Assembly: GCA_012518615.1 (NCBI GenBank)
Contig: JAAYRU010000036.1
Coordinates: 1 to 58,353 of the forward strand
Direction: 5' to 3'
DNA: 58,353 bases
Source of the DNA: Christensenellaceae bacterium
Lineage (GTDB): Bacteria; Bacillota; Clostridia; Christensenellales; Aristaeellaceae
The number at the start of each line of letters is the position of its first letter. The stretch's first letter is position 1. Positions 50,894 through 58,353 of this stretch are shown one piece after another. Below the pieces are notes generated by a model. It was not told the DNA's origin. It saw only the letters and a list, made by a program, of their open reading frames with translations, and searched no databases. The translations under genes were made by a program, and so were the position numbers.

Positions 50894-51337
50894 TCACGTT
50901 AAGTGTTTCCGCTTATAATATTTCACCAACAGTTTTACTCCTAATATAAACACAAATCCCCCAAGCAGTATAAATGCTATCCATATAGCGTTCCAGTAAT
51001 TTGAGCTTGTATCGAACATCCATAGCAATAGTTTTTGCCAAAATTCAATTCCTGTGGCTATTGCAAATAAATCAAAAAGCAAATAACAGCCACCGCAAAT
51101 ATATATCCATCTCCACCAGTGATTATATTTACGCTCTCTAATAAAAGTTACTATTCCAACAACACACAGTATTGCAAGCAATCCCATTATAAGAAAATAC
51201 GCTGTTCCTTTATTTTCCATAAGCCCTAACCAAAAAGAAGCGTAGACCTCCCTATCAAAAAGCGCCCATATTCTATGTAAATGGAATAAGCCGAAGAATA
51301 TAAAGAACCATGGCTCCCAAGCGTATATCTTTTTCAT
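50894..51337 (-). CDS. Unknown small membrane protein, four helices
   Basis: A 147-residue membrane protein that I do not recognise. The start is ATG 51337, with GGAG 8 bases upstream; the frame extends to 51391 but would overlap the histidine kinase gene. Four hydrophobic segments lie at about 6-25, 42-65, 77-100 and 112-138. The C-terminus is basic (LLVKYYKRKHLT). It follows the histidine kinase gene after 37 bases and is probably the last gene of that operon. No signal peptide or catalytic motif. Confidence 0.75.
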   Translation of the reverse strand: MKKIYAWEPWFFIFFGLFHLHRIWALFDREVYASFWLGLMENKGTAYFLIMGLLAILCVVGIVTFIRERKYNHWWRWIYICGGCYLLFDLFAIATGIEFWQKLLLWMFDTSSNYWNAIWIAFILLGGFVFILGVKLLVKYYKRKHLT

Positions 51338-51374
51338 AGAATAATCTCCATATGTAAACAATTGAATGTTTGGT

Positions 51375-52295
51375 TCATTTTGAAGGTACATTTATTACAA
51401 ATGCCTTAGAATAGCCGTTGTAATCATCAGCAATTTCTATACTTGCTACATGTGCTTTAGCAATGGAATCCGCTATTGCAAGCCCAAGACCGCTGCCTTC
51501 GGAGCTTCTAGAATCGTCCTGCTTTACAAAGGGCTTAAATAACTTATCCTGCACGGCTTTAGGTATTTTTTCCCCATCATCTGCAATGGCAATTTCAATA
51601 TAATTATCGCATTCTCTAATACTGACCTGTATTTTTGTTCCTAGCTTATTGTGCTTAATTGCATTTTGAAATAGGTTAGAAACAAGTCTGCGCATCTCTT
51701 TCTTTGATACCTGCGCATATAGCGGCGTTTGTGGTATATCAAAATCAAGTATTATTCCATTTGCTTGAGCCAAATCATAACAATCACTTATCACCTCCTG
51801 CACAAGTGCTACAATATCCGCTCTTTCCTTGTGCATTTGGGGTATACCAGAGCTTAAGTTTGTGTACAAGAACAGCTCGTCAAGAAGCATAGTAACTTGG
51901 TCGCTCTTTCTATCTATTAGCTTAAGTACATTAGTCTCATCATCTTTCTTCACTTTCCCATCAACCAGCGCACGAGTATAGCCCTTTACAGATGTCATAG
52001 GCGTCTTTATATCATGCACAATAGATGAATAAAGCAGATTCTGCTCTTCCCTTTGCCTATTGTTTTCTATTTCAAAAGCCTTTTTTGTTTGTCTCCAAAA
52101 TAGATAAGCAGCAAGTGCAACAAAGGAAATATCAAGAGTTAAGTTAAGGGCTATAAACAGAGCAAACTGCAAAGGCGTTTCAAGCCTTGGTTCAACAAAC
52201 ATATTAGAGATAGAATCGGTTATAGACACAGCTAATGAAAGCAGGAGTACGGCAACAATAAAGTTTCGGAATACGGTTTTTTGCAGCTGTTTCAT
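51375..52295 (-). CDS. Sensor histidine kinase
   Basis: A 306-residue membrane kinase. Two membrane segments (about 9-28 and 44-67) flank a very short outside loop of about 15 residues, so it probably senses within the membrane or through a partner. The phosphoacceptor is His94 in SIVHDIKTPMTSVKGY. The ATP-binding domain has the N box LFQNAIKHNK and the G box GSGLGLAIADSIAKAH. It lies 6 bases after the response regulator gene. The short sensor loop resembles the BceS-type kinases that respond to cell-wall antibiotics via partners. Confidence 0.93.
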   Translation of the reverse strand: MKQLQKTVFRNFIVAVLLLSLAVSITDSISNMFVEPRLETPLQFALFIALNLTLDISFVALAAYLFWRQTKKAFEIENNRQREEQNLLYSSIVHDIKTPMTSVKGYTRALVDGKVKKDDETNVLKLIDRKSDQVTMLLDELFLYTNLSSGIPQMHKERADIVALVQEVISDCYDLAQANGIILDFDIPQTPLYAQVSKKEMRRLVSNLFQNAIKHNKLGTKIQVSIRECDNYIEIAIADDGEKIPKAVQDKLFKPFVKQDDSRSSEGSGLGLAIADSIAKAHVASIEIADDYNGYSKAFVINVPSK

Positions 52296-52301
52296 AAATA
52301 T

Positions 52302-52967
52302 TTACTCCTCTTTGCAAAAGCGGTAACCAAGCCCTCTAATTGTCTGAATACGATCCGCCCCAACCTTAGAGCGCAGGCGGTTAATTATAACATGAATAGA
52401 ATTATCGTCATAAAAATATTCCACTTCCCAGCCCGCTTCATATATTTGCGACTTGGCGAATACTCTTCCGGCATTCTGCATAAAAAGGCGTAAAACCTTA
52501 AATTCAACACTGCTTAATTCATATGTTTCATCTTTCACTTTTAGCATACAGCTTTCAAGACTTAGTGTGATATCTCCTATGGTAATTTTGTTCTCGTGCG
52601 CAGCTTTGTTGCGCAACCTTGCTTTTACTTTTGCCAATACTTCAAGCGGCTCAAAGGGTTTCGTTATATAATCATCCGCCCCTATATCGTAAGCTAAAAG
52701 CCTATCACTAAGGGAAGTGCGAGCGGATATTATAAGTATGGGCTTATGAAAACTATCTCGAATCCGCTTTATTAAATCAAGTCCATTTAATTTTGGCATC
52801 ATAATATCAAGAAGAATAATATCAATAGCCTCTTTTTTAAGTATATCAAGTGCCTTTAAGCCGTCGCTTGCTTCAAATATTCGGTATGTTTCATCATGCA
52901 AGTATAGCTTAAGTAAGTCGATTATGGGCTGCTCATCATCGCAAATTAAAATGTTATATTCTTCCAT
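52302..52967 (-). CDS. OmpR/PhoB-family response regulator
   Basis: A 221-residue regulator. The receiver domain has the acidic pair Asp10/Asp11, the phosphorylation site Asp54 in LLDIMMPK, and Lys103 in TKPFEPLEVL. The DNA-binding winged helix (about 125-220) ends with DDNSIHVIINRLRSKVGADRIQTIRGLGYRF. GGAGG precedes the ATG. It pairs with the kinase gene downstream and lies 35 bases after the serine hydrolase gene, so all may be one transcript. Confidence 0.95.
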   Translation of the reverse strand: MEEYNILICDDEQPIIDLLKLYLHDETYRIFEASDGLKALDILKKEAIDIILLDIMMPKLNGLDLIKRIRDSFHKPILIISARTSLSDRLLAYDIGADDYITKPFEPLEVLAKVKARLRNKAAHENKITIGDITLSLESCMLKVKDETYELSSVEFKVLRLFMQNAGRVFAKSQIYEAGWEVEYFYDDNSIHVIINRLRSKVGADRIQTIRGLGYRFCKEE

Positions 52968-53002
52968 ACCTGCCTCCTTAGCTAAATTATTTCACCTGTA
53001 TA

Positions 53003-54808
53003 TTATACCCAAAATTTATAGGTTTGGAAAAACAATACTGTAATAAGCGGCAATAATATTATTGCCGCTTTAAGCATATCTTTTAAGCTGTTCTTTTTAT
53101 GAGCTTTTGCCAAAAGCTGGTATATGAAATTTGCAGCGACAATCAGCATAGCAAACATAAGAAAAACACATATGGCGCAAACCTTTTCATATACATAGAA
53201 ATCTATAAAAACCCAAAAGTAAAAGAATATTGCTGATATTGCCATGGCGAAGGTTAGTGCAATATTATTTAATAGCGCATAATGAGAAATACTTTTCTTC
53301 CTAAGCTTATTAATTAAAGCTAACATGCTGTTTACTATACCGTAAATAAACACCAGAAGTGCGGCAATTATAAGGAAAGCAACAGTCGCAATTTCTATTA
53401 TGCTAAGCTTTTCATAATCCGTAGTATAGGATTCTAATATATTGCTATCCCGCACCTTATATATGTTGTTCGCAAGTCCATTGTGGCTATCCTGCCTGTA
53501 AATACCATTGCCAAGGCTGTAGATATCAAAATCCAACAATGATACTTTGAACTTGCCTTCACTATCGCCTTTTTGGATTGGTATTAATTGTGAAGCGTAT
53601 GAGGCAATACGACCTAAGCCCTCCTTAAAACCTCGTTTTGAGCAGTAAATACCGGTGATATCTTCATCAGGAACAATATCTATATTAGGCGAGCCATAAA
53701 GCAGTTCTAATAATCCGTAGTTATAACTAACTTCCCCAACTTCATTGCTCATAACAACTATACCTGTTTTACTTTCAGTATCAAACCAAAGAGAGGAAGT
53801 AAAGCCCTGCGTATTTCCACCATGACCTAAAAGCTTTGTGCCGTAATCTATGCTCCAAAGTCCATGGTGTATGCGGCTATCACCCGCTCCCTTGTAATAA
53901 AGGCTTGGCGAAGTCAATTCTTCCATAGTAGATTGTTTTTTGAAAAGCTTTGTATTGGCACTTGTAAATTCTTTAGCGAACAGCATAAAATCATTTAGTG
54001 TACCTGCACATGCTCCTGCTGGATATAATGCAATATGTACATACACAGCGCCAAAGGATTCTTTGCTGTCCTCATAATAGCTATAGCTTTTAGTTTCCGC
54101 TCTCTTTTTTGCAACCCAAGGATTATCTGTCCACCCGGGTTTTATAGAAGTATGCTTCATATTAAGTACGCTGAATATATTTTTATTAACATATTCATAG
54201 AAAGGCATACCGCTTACGCATTCCACTATATAACCCGCAAGCGCCGCACCGTAATTGCTGTACGCAGTTACCGTTCCGGGTGCATATATTTGCGATGGCT
54301 CACTAATACGCAATGCCTGCGCAAGCTCAGGTATCTCTTTTACCTCTGCATACTCACCAAAAAGTATTTCCTGAAAACCCGCCTGGTGGTTCATTAGATG
54401 CAGCATGGTTATAGGCTCAGAGTAACGCAGCTTTGTTAAAAAGCCTTGCGGCAGATAATTTGTGATATCTTCATTTAAATCAATTTTTCCCTCTTCTACA
54501 AGCTGCATAACGCTAACCCAAGTTATTACTTTAGTTACTGAACCCCACTCAAATACGGTTTCTTCATCAACCGGGCATTTGTTTTCTACATCGGAGTAAC
54601 CATAATATTTTTTGTAAATCGGTTCACCCTTTTCAAATACAGCCAGAGCCAAACCTGCCGTACCTCCTTTTCTTGCTTCCATATAGTTTTCTATTGCCTT
54701 AGGTATATCCTCTTTTGAAATAGCCATAGCCATTGCTGGAGATTTGCTGCCTATTAGTAAAACCAAGCAAAGTGTTAGGGTTAAATAGATATTTTTTGTG
54801 TTTTTCAC
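53003..54808 (-). CDS. Serine beta-lactamase-like hydrolase with a C-terminal membrane domain
   Basis: A 601-residue exported enzyme of the class-C beta-lactamase / D-Ala-D-Ala peptidase-like superfamily. The signal peptide is about 1-28 (ending AMA). The active-site motifs are Ser90-V-T-K93 in EWGSVTKVITW, Tyr183-S-N in AYSNYGAAL, and HGGNTQG as the third motif. After the catalytic part (about 35-370) and a beta-rich linker come four membrane segments (about 470-600), so it is anchored at the outer face. It opens a possible operon with a two-component system. Relatives include esterases and D-aminopeptidases; the substrate cannot be told. Confidence 0.9.
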   Translation of the reverse strand: MKNTKNIYLTLTLCLVLLIGSKSPAMAMAISKEDIPKAIENYMEARKGGTAGLALAVFEKGEPIYKKYYGYSDVENKCPVDEETVFEWGSVTKVITWVSVMQLVEEGKIDLNEDITNYLPQGFLTKLRYSEPITMLHLMNHQAGFQEILFGEYAEVKEIPELAQALRISEPSQIYAPGTVTAYSNYGAALAGYIVECVSGMPFYEYVNKNIFSVLNMKHTSIKPGWTDNPWVAKKRAETKSYSYYEDSKESFGAVYVHIALYPAGACAGTLNDFMLFAKEFTSANTKLFKKQSTMEELTSPSLYYKGAGDSRIHHGLWSIDYGTKLLGHGGNTQGFTSSLWFDTESKTGIVVMSNEVGEVSYNYGLLELLYGSPNIDIVPDEDITGIYCSKRGFKEGLGRIASYASQLIPIQKGDSEGKFKVSLLDFDIYSLGNGIYRQDSHNGLANNIYKVRDSNILESYTTDYEKLSIIEIATVAFLIIAALLVFIYGIVNSMLALINKLRKKSISHYALLNNIALTFAMAISAIFFYFWVFIDFYVYEKVCAICVFLMFAMLIVAANFIYQLLAKAHKKNSLKDMLKAAIILLPLITVLFFQTYKFWV

Positions 54809-54915
54809 TTGTAATCCCTCCTAAAAGTATCTTTCATTAGGGATTATAGCAAGCCAAGCTTTCTTAACTCTTACAAAAGCTTAACCGAAGCTTATTTTTT
54901 ATATTGTTCATTTGT

Positions 54916-54998
54916 GTAAACAGAGAATTTATCAACATTTACAGAAATACTAAGGACACTTCCATATAGCTATACTATTCGGAAGTGTCCCTGTTTAC
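54916..54998. repeat. REP-like nested inverted repeat
   Basis: Outer arms GTAAACAG (54916-54923) and CTGTTTAC (54991-54998) enclose inner arms GGACACTTCC (54954-54963) and GGAAGTGTCC (54981-54990). The right side is compact, and the left has about 30 bases between the arms. It resembles REP/BIME units mobilised by RAYT-type transposases; no transposase is present. It may also end the transcript of the aldehyde dehydrogenase operon. The gap 54809-55048 otherwise holds nothing I can name. Confidence 0.6.
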
Positions 54999-55048
54999 TA
55001 GCATTTATTTAGCCTTTATTCGGTTTTCTTTGCTTATAAGCGTACTAA

Positions 55049-55222
55049 TTAAGTTTTGGGAACGAAAAGCGGGTATGTTTTTTTATCAAAGCATTCACTT
55101 TCTTTGATTATCATATCTTCTCCGAAACTATCCTCTCCTATGCTGCAACAGCTTCCGGCAGCATTAGCACATTTTGGATATCTATCGCATTTAAAGCTAT
55201 AGCACTTTCTATTTTGTTTCAC
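55049..55222 (-). CDS. Small Cys-rich protein, 57 residues, after the aldehyde dehydrogenase
   Basis: An open frame starting GTG at 55222, one base after the aldehyde dehydrogenase stop (TAA-A-GTG), ending at TAA 55049. The product has six Cys at positions 7, 12, 18, 25, 26 and 44 in an arrangement C-x4-C-x5-C-x6-CC-x17-C, and reads like a folded metal-binding or disulfide-free zinc/iron protein (CYSFKCDRYPKCANA). There is no signal peptide. The tight spacing suggests translational coupling. I do not recognise the family; it is short enough to be missed by gene finders. No strong ribosome site of its own is visible. Confidence 0.6.
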   Translation of the reverse strand: MKQNRKCYSFKCDRYPKCANAAGSCCSIGEDSFGEDMIIKESECFDKKTYPLFVPKT

Positions 55223-55223
55223 T

Positions 55224-56711
55224 TTAGTATTTCTTAGGATAAAATCCGCTCGGGTTGTAGTTTAAGTTTATCATTATGTTCTTCTTTTGCGTGTAGTGGT
55301 CTAGTATCACCTTATGTGTTTCTCTACCAATTCCGGATTCCTTATATCCACCAAAGGGGGCATGGTCAGGTATCTGGTTGTAGGTATTTACCCACATACG
55401 CCCTGTTTCTATGTTGCGAGATACTCTAATTGCCCTTGCAATATCCTTTGTCCATACGGCGCCGCCAAGCCCGTATATAGAATCATTTGCCATTTTGACT
55501 ACTTCGTCTTCATCGTGGAATTTAATCACGCAAGCTACGGGACCGAAAATCTCTTCCTGCGCGACACGCATGTCGTTTGTGACATTTGTAAGCAATGTCG
55601 GTCTCATGAAGCTGCCTTTTGCAAGCTCGCCATCTTCTATCCTATAGCCACCACAGGCGACGGTTGCGCCCTCAGCCTTTCCGATTTCAACATAGTCCAG
55701 TATCTTTTTGAGCTGACCGCTATTAATTTGTGAACCCATTTGAGTTTCAGGGTTAAACGGGTCGCCCACATTGATTGCGTTGAAGGCTTTTATTAGAGCG
55801 TCTACGAATTTATCATAGAAGGTGTCCTGTACGAAAATACGGCTGCCTGCACAGCAAACCTGCCCTTGGTTGAATAGTATGCCTAGCTGAGCGCCATCTA
55901 TGGCTTGGTCAAAATCGCAGTCATCAAAGTATATATTTGCGCTCTTGCCGCCAAGTTCAAGCGTTGAGGGTATAAGCCTCTCCGCCGCTGCAAGCGCTAC
56001 GGTTCTGCCTACTTCTGTTGAGCCTGTGAATGCAAGCTTCCTAAGACCCTTGTGGTCAAGCAAGTATTGACCTGCCTTTGAACCTGAACCTGTTACAACA
56101 TTGAATACGCCCTTGGGCAGAATATCTTCAGTAAGCCTTGCAAGTTCAAGCACAGAGAGAGAAGTTGCGCTTGAAGGCTTGAAAACGGTACAGTCGCCGG
56201 CGGCGATAACGGGTGCAAGTTTCCATGCGGCCATTAGGAACGGGAAGTTCCAAGGCACTATCTGACCTACAACGCCAATAGGCTCTCTTAATATTACGGA
56301 GAGGAAGCTTTCGTTAAGTATGGTGGCCTCACCCTCTTCTGCCAGTATGCAGCCGGCAAAATACCTGAAATGCGAGGAGGCGGCAGGAATGTCAATAGCA
56401 AGGGTTTCACGGATAGGTTTTCCGTTATCTCTCGTTTCTACTTCAGCAAGCCATTCTTTATTTTCGTCAATTACATCAGCTATTTCATTTAAAATAGCGG
56501 CTCTTTCAGCGGGAGTTGTTTTTTTCCAAGTTTCAAAAGCTTTCCATGCGGCATTTACCGCGTCGTCTACATCCTGCCTTGTTGCCTGTGCGCAAAGCGC
56601 TAGATGCGTGCCGTCAATTGGGCTTTTAGCTTCGAATGTTGCGCCGTCAGATGCGTCGCGCCATTGTCCGTCAATATACAGCCCGTACTTTTCCAGTAGT
56701 TTGTTGCTCAT
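55224..56711 (-). CDS. NAD(P)-dependent aldehyde dehydrogenase
   Basis: A 495-residue ALDH-superfamily enzyme that oxidises an aldehyde to the acid. Motifs: the cofactor site VPWNFPFLMAAWKLAPVIAAGD and FTGSTEVGRTV, the general base Glu in LELGGKSANIYF, and the catalytic Cys in NQGQVCCAGSRIF (two adjacent Cys; the first is the usual nucleophile). The C-terminus HAPFGGYKESGIGRETH is typical of betaine-aldehyde/acetaldehyde dehydrogenases. The substrate is not fixed by sequence. It has a promoter at 56759-56787, AGGAGG before the ATG, and a small Cys-rich gene directly after its stop. Confidence 0.95.
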   Translation of the reverse strand: MSNKLLEKYGLYIDGQWRDASDGATFEAKSPIDGTHLALCAQATRQDVDDAVNAAWKAFETWKKTTPAERAAILNEIADVIDENKEWLAEVETRDNGKPIRETLAIDIPAASSHFRYFAGCILAEEGEATILNESFLSVILREPIGVVGQIVPWNFPFLMAAWKLAPVIAAGDCTVFKPSSATSLSVLELARLTEDILPKGVFNVVTGSGSKAGQYLLDHKGLRKLAFTGSTEVGRTVALAAAERLIPSTLELGGKSANIYFDDCDFDQAIDGAQLGILFNQGQVCCAGSRIFVQDTFYDKFVDALIKAFNAINVGDPFNPETQMGSQINSGQLKKILDYVEIGKAEGATVACGGYRIEDGELAKGSFMRPTLLTNVTNDMRVAQEEIFGPVACVIKFHDEDEVVKMANDSIYGLGGAVWTKDIARAIRVSRNIETGRMWVNTYNQIPDHAPFGGYKESGIGRETHKVILDHYTQKKNIMINLNYNPSGFYPKKY

Positions 56712-56758
56712 TACTTTTCCTCCTTTCGTAATAATGAGTATTGAGTTTTTACAAGTCT

Positions 56759-56787
56759 ACTGTATCACACATTTTTGTATTTGTCAA
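56759..56787 (-). promoter_or_regulatory. Promoter of the aldehyde dehydrogenase gene
   Basis: On the minus strand TTGACA (56782-56787), a 17-base spacer and TACAGT (56759-56764). The rest of the 285-base gap (56788-56996) is AT-rich without a gene. Confidence 0.65.
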
Positions 56788-56996
56788 CCAAAAAGTGGAC
56801 ATTTTTTCAATTGTAATGCGGAATTTTATTCCATTTTTTGCATTTTTTCGTGATTTTATCTGTTTTTTTATCCTAAATAAATACACCTAGATATATAACA
56901 TTGGAGAGCATAAATAGGACAATTCAAGGATATTTTTCAGTTTTATGTTAATTTTTACAAGCGCGAAATTTAAAGAAAAAATATTTGCTTATACTT

Positions 56997-57635
56997 TTAT
57001 TTTACTGCTATTACTTCAAAAAGGGTACAATTATATTTCTCATAATCATATTCATAAGAAAATTCATTTTCATTTATAGCTACTTTTGAATAATCGGATA
57101 ATAATTGTTCCAGCTCGTTTTTTGTTGAGTAGTGGTGAGGGATATCTTCCTCACCTTCCCTTCCGCCGAGCTTAGTACCCGGTTCTATTTCCTTACCAAT
57201 TTTATAGCTTGAATCGTTTACAGATAGTATGTCAAAAAACACCTTACCACCCGGTTTAAGTACTCGAATTATTTCGGATATAGTGCTTTTAACTCCGCTA
57301 AGTTTTTGATGATGAATAGTTGATAAACAAATGACTACATCAAAAGTATTATCTTGAAGCGGAATATCTGTCATACTTCCCATAGCAATATTAATCTGTA
57401 AACTATATTCCTCAGCTTTTTTCTTTAGAAAAACAAGCTTTTTTGAATCAATATCTAAAGCGGTTACTGCCCAACATAAAGATGCCATAAATAGAGATTT
57501 TTGACCATACCCACAGCCTAAATCAAGAACTTTTATCTCTTTATTTTTAGGGAAACTATCAATAAAGGCTCTAAACAATTTTGAAAAGCTTATCCCTTTT
57601 ACCCCAAACATTTCTTTAACTTCCAGATGTTCCAT
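56997..57635 (-). CDS. SAM-dependent class I methyltransferase
   Basis: A 212-residue Rossmann-type methyltransferase. Motif I is VLDLGCGYGQKS at 36-47. The acidic end of the second strand is TALDIDSKKL. Motif IV-like: FDVVICLSTIHHQ, and the post-motif LKPGGKVFFDIL is the usual Methyltransf_11 end. A TehB-like arrangement is possible. The acceptor is unknown. It has no clear partner: the gene stands alone between the aldehyde dehydrogenase promoter region and the tRNA operon terminator. Confidence 0.9.
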   Translation of the reverse strand: MEHLEVKEMFGVKGISFSKLFRAFIDSFPKNKEIKVLDLGCGYGQKSLFMASLCWAVTALDIDSKKLVFLKKKAEEYSLQINIAMGSMTDIPLQDNTFDVVICLSTIHHQKLSGVKSTISEIIRVLKPGGKVFFDILSVNDSSYKIGKEIEPGTKLGGREGEEDIPHHYSTKNELEQLLSDYSKVAINENEFSYEYDYEKYNCTLFEVIAVK

Positions 57636-57670
57636 CTATTATCACTCATTCCAAATACATATTAAGACAT

Positions 57671-57709
57671 AAAAAAAGAACGCCTCGGAATATATCTACT
57701 TCGGCGTTC
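57671..57709 (-). terminator. Terminator of the tRNA operon
   Basis: On the minus strand a GAACGCC...GGCGTTC stem (57678-57709) is followed by seven Ts (57671-57677), just after tRNA-Cys. Confidence 0.9.
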
Positions 57710-57715
57710 AGCGCT

Positions 57716-57790
57716 TGGAGGCGCCATCCGGATTCGAACCGGAGAATAAAGGTTTTGCAGACCTTCGCCTTACCACTTGGCTATGACGCC
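57716..57790 (-). tRNA. tRNA-Cys (GCA)
   Basis: Cloverleaf with a 7-bp acceptor (GGCGTCA with TGGCGCC), anticodon GCA in the loop CTGCAAA, T-loop GGTTCGAATCC, and an encoded CCA. Last of five tRNAs. Confidence 0.96.
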
Positions 57791-57794
57791 AATA

Positions 57795-57870
57795 TGGAGC
57801 GGTAGACGGGGCTCGAACTCGCGACCTCCACCTTGGCAAGGTGGCGCTCTACCAACTGAGCTACTACCGC
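57795..57870 (-). tRNA. tRNA-Gly (GCC)
   Basis: Acceptor GCGGTAG with CTACCGC, anticodon GCC in the loop TTGCCAA, T-arm GAGCTCGAGCCCC-type with encoded CCA. Confidence 0.96.
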
Positions 57871-57873
57871 ATG

Positions 57874-57949
57874 TGGTGCCTTGGGGCGGAATTGAACCAC
57901 CGACAACCTGATTTTCAGTCAGGTGCTCTACCAACTGAGCTACCAAGGC
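57874..57949 (-). tRNA. tRNA-Phe (GAA)
   Basis: Acceptor GCCTTGG with CCAAGGC, anticodon GAA in the loop CTGAAAA, encoded CCA. Confidence 0.96.
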
Positions 57950-57952
57950 ATA

Positions 57953-58030
57953 TGGCGACCCGGAAGGGGCTCGAACCCTCGACCTCCAGCGTGACAGGCT
58001 GGCATTCTAAACCGACTGAACTACCGGGCC
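57953..58030 (-). tRNA. tRNA-Asp (GTC)
   Basis: Acceptor GGCCCGG with CCGGGTC, anticodon GTC in the loop CTGTCAC, T-loop GGTTCGAGCCC, encoded CCA. Confidence 0.96.
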
Positions 58031-58031
58031 A

Positions 58032-58107
58032 TGGTGGGAGCAACAGGACTTGAACCTGTGACCCCCTGCTTGTAAGGCAGGTGCTCTCCCAGCTGAGCTA
58101 TGCTCCC
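58032..58107 (-). tRNA. tRNA-Val (TAC)
   Basis: Acceptor GGGAGCA with TGCTCCC, anticodon TAC in the loop CTTACAA, T-loop GGTTCAAGTCC, encoded CCA. First tRNA of the operon. Confidence 0.96.
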
Positions 58108-58138
58108 CCACCAGCGTGCCGTTGAGCGACGCTAGGAT

Positions 58139-58167
58139 ATAGTACACTATCTTAAATTGTTTGTCAA
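58139..58167 (-). promoter_or_regulatory. Promoter of the tRNA operon
   Basis: On the minus strand TTGACA (58162-58167), a 17-base spacer and TACTAT (58139-58144), about 30 bases ahead of tRNA-Val. Confidence 0.85.
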
Positions 58168-58278
58168 TATCTAAAACGGGAAAAATACAAAATGGTTGAA
58201 GTTTTTTAGCATACCGATTACTTGAATAATACTGATATGTAATGCCCCTTTGTCAAGGGGGTCTGATCCTTGAAAAGA

Positions 58279-58353
58279 TCATTTACCAAAATGCATGGAA
58301 GCCCATTGATACAAATCCGGCCTTGGCCATTCTGATATACGCGGATTGGATAC
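58279..58353 (-). CDS. C-terminal end of an unknown gene (partial)
   Basis: A minus-strand frame is open from the window edge to TGA at 58279-58281 and gives 24 residues ending DLYQWASMHFGK. It is followed by a CCCCTTTGTCAAGGGG hairpin (about 58235-58250) that could be a terminator. The family cannot be named from so little, and the frame may be chance. Confidence 0.35.
   Translation of the reverse strand, partial: VSNPRISEWPRPDLYQWASMHFGK

Noticed and set aside
57841-58053. 70-residue plus-strand frame
   Set aside because: It runs antisense through the tRNA genes for Gly, Phe, Asp and Val.
1-58353. CRISPR array, prophage or integrase genes
   Set aside because: No regularly spaced repeats, cas genes, phage structural genes or integrases were seen; the tRNA cluster has no adjacent integrase in the window.

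Overview
This window looks like a chromosomal segment of a low-to-mid GC Bacillota (Clostridia-like) bacterium. The evidence is the GlgC/GlgD pair, Spo0J/Soj-type ParB/ParA, a DUF951 protein, CadC-CadA genes, strong AGGAGG-type ribosome binding sites and TTGACA-N17-TATAAT-type promoters. The secreted proteins carry AxA-type signal peptides, and no binding protein has a lipobox cysteine. That would fit some uncultured gut Clostridia such as Christensenellales, but the exact lineage cannot be fixed from the sequence. There is no prophage, rRNA operon or CRISPR array. The only mobile DNA seen is a 157-bp palindromic MITE-like repeat (two full copies and one half copy) and a REP-like inverted repeat.

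Layout. 0.1-8.9 kb: a short ArsR-type regulator, an Lpl/YtcP-type oligosaccharide ABC importer (two permeases and a binding protein, minus strand), and a divergent GH2 beta-galactosidase with a glycerophosphodiesterase and YebC. 8.9-22.7 kb (minus strand): a pyruvate-kinase-like gene, three tandem paralogues of a ~780-residue protein that joins a propeller-like domain to a solute-binding domain, two sugar-ABC permeases, an HlyD-like adaptor and a MacB-core-like membrane protein; no ATPase is encoded. 22.8-25.4 kb: recQ, lepB, DUF951. 25.4-28.4 kb: a cytoplasmic ParB/Srx-fold protein fused to a BMP/PnrA-type binding domain, overlapping a metallophosphoesterase, with a divergent stand-alone OmpR-type DNA-binding domain. 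28.4-30.5 kb: parB, parA and an unknown gene. 30.6-33.2 kb: a metal-responsive operon (ArsR repressor, separate HMA protein, P1B ATPase) with a readable promoter and operator.

33.2-40.9 kb: the glycogen operon glgB-glgC-glgD-glgA, with a LacI-family gene upstream and a LacI-type operator inside the spacer of the glgB promoter. The glycogen synthase carries a ~185-residue Ala/Lys/Thr/Pro-rich tail. 41.0-45.8 kb: a secreted CHAP/peptidoglycan-binding protein, a GMP-synthase-like protein whose glutaminase site has decayed, a GNAT-type acetyltransferase and an MFS transporter. 45.8-48.8 kb: a probable oriC with DnaA boxes, dnaA, and convergent rpsF-ssb-rpsR with an S6:S18-type leader. dnaN and rpmH are not adjacent to dnaA. 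48.9-54.8 kb: bioY, a cysteine-desulfidase-like gene, and a serine hydrolase with a two-component system and a small membrane protein. 54.9-58.35 kb: an aldehyde dehydrogenase followed by an unannotated 57-residue Cys-rich gene, a methyltransferase, a five-tRNA operon (Val, Asp, Phe, Gly, Cys) and the end of one further gene.

The main theme is carbohydrate capture and storage: beta-galactoside and oligosaccharide import, beta-galactosidase, and glycogen synthesis under a LacI-type switch, next to the replication origin. The best candidates for undescribed biology are the propeller-binding-protein/HlyD/MacB locus, the ParB-BMP fusion with its phosphoesterase, the GuaA-like protein without a glutaminase site, and the histone-like tail on GlgA.
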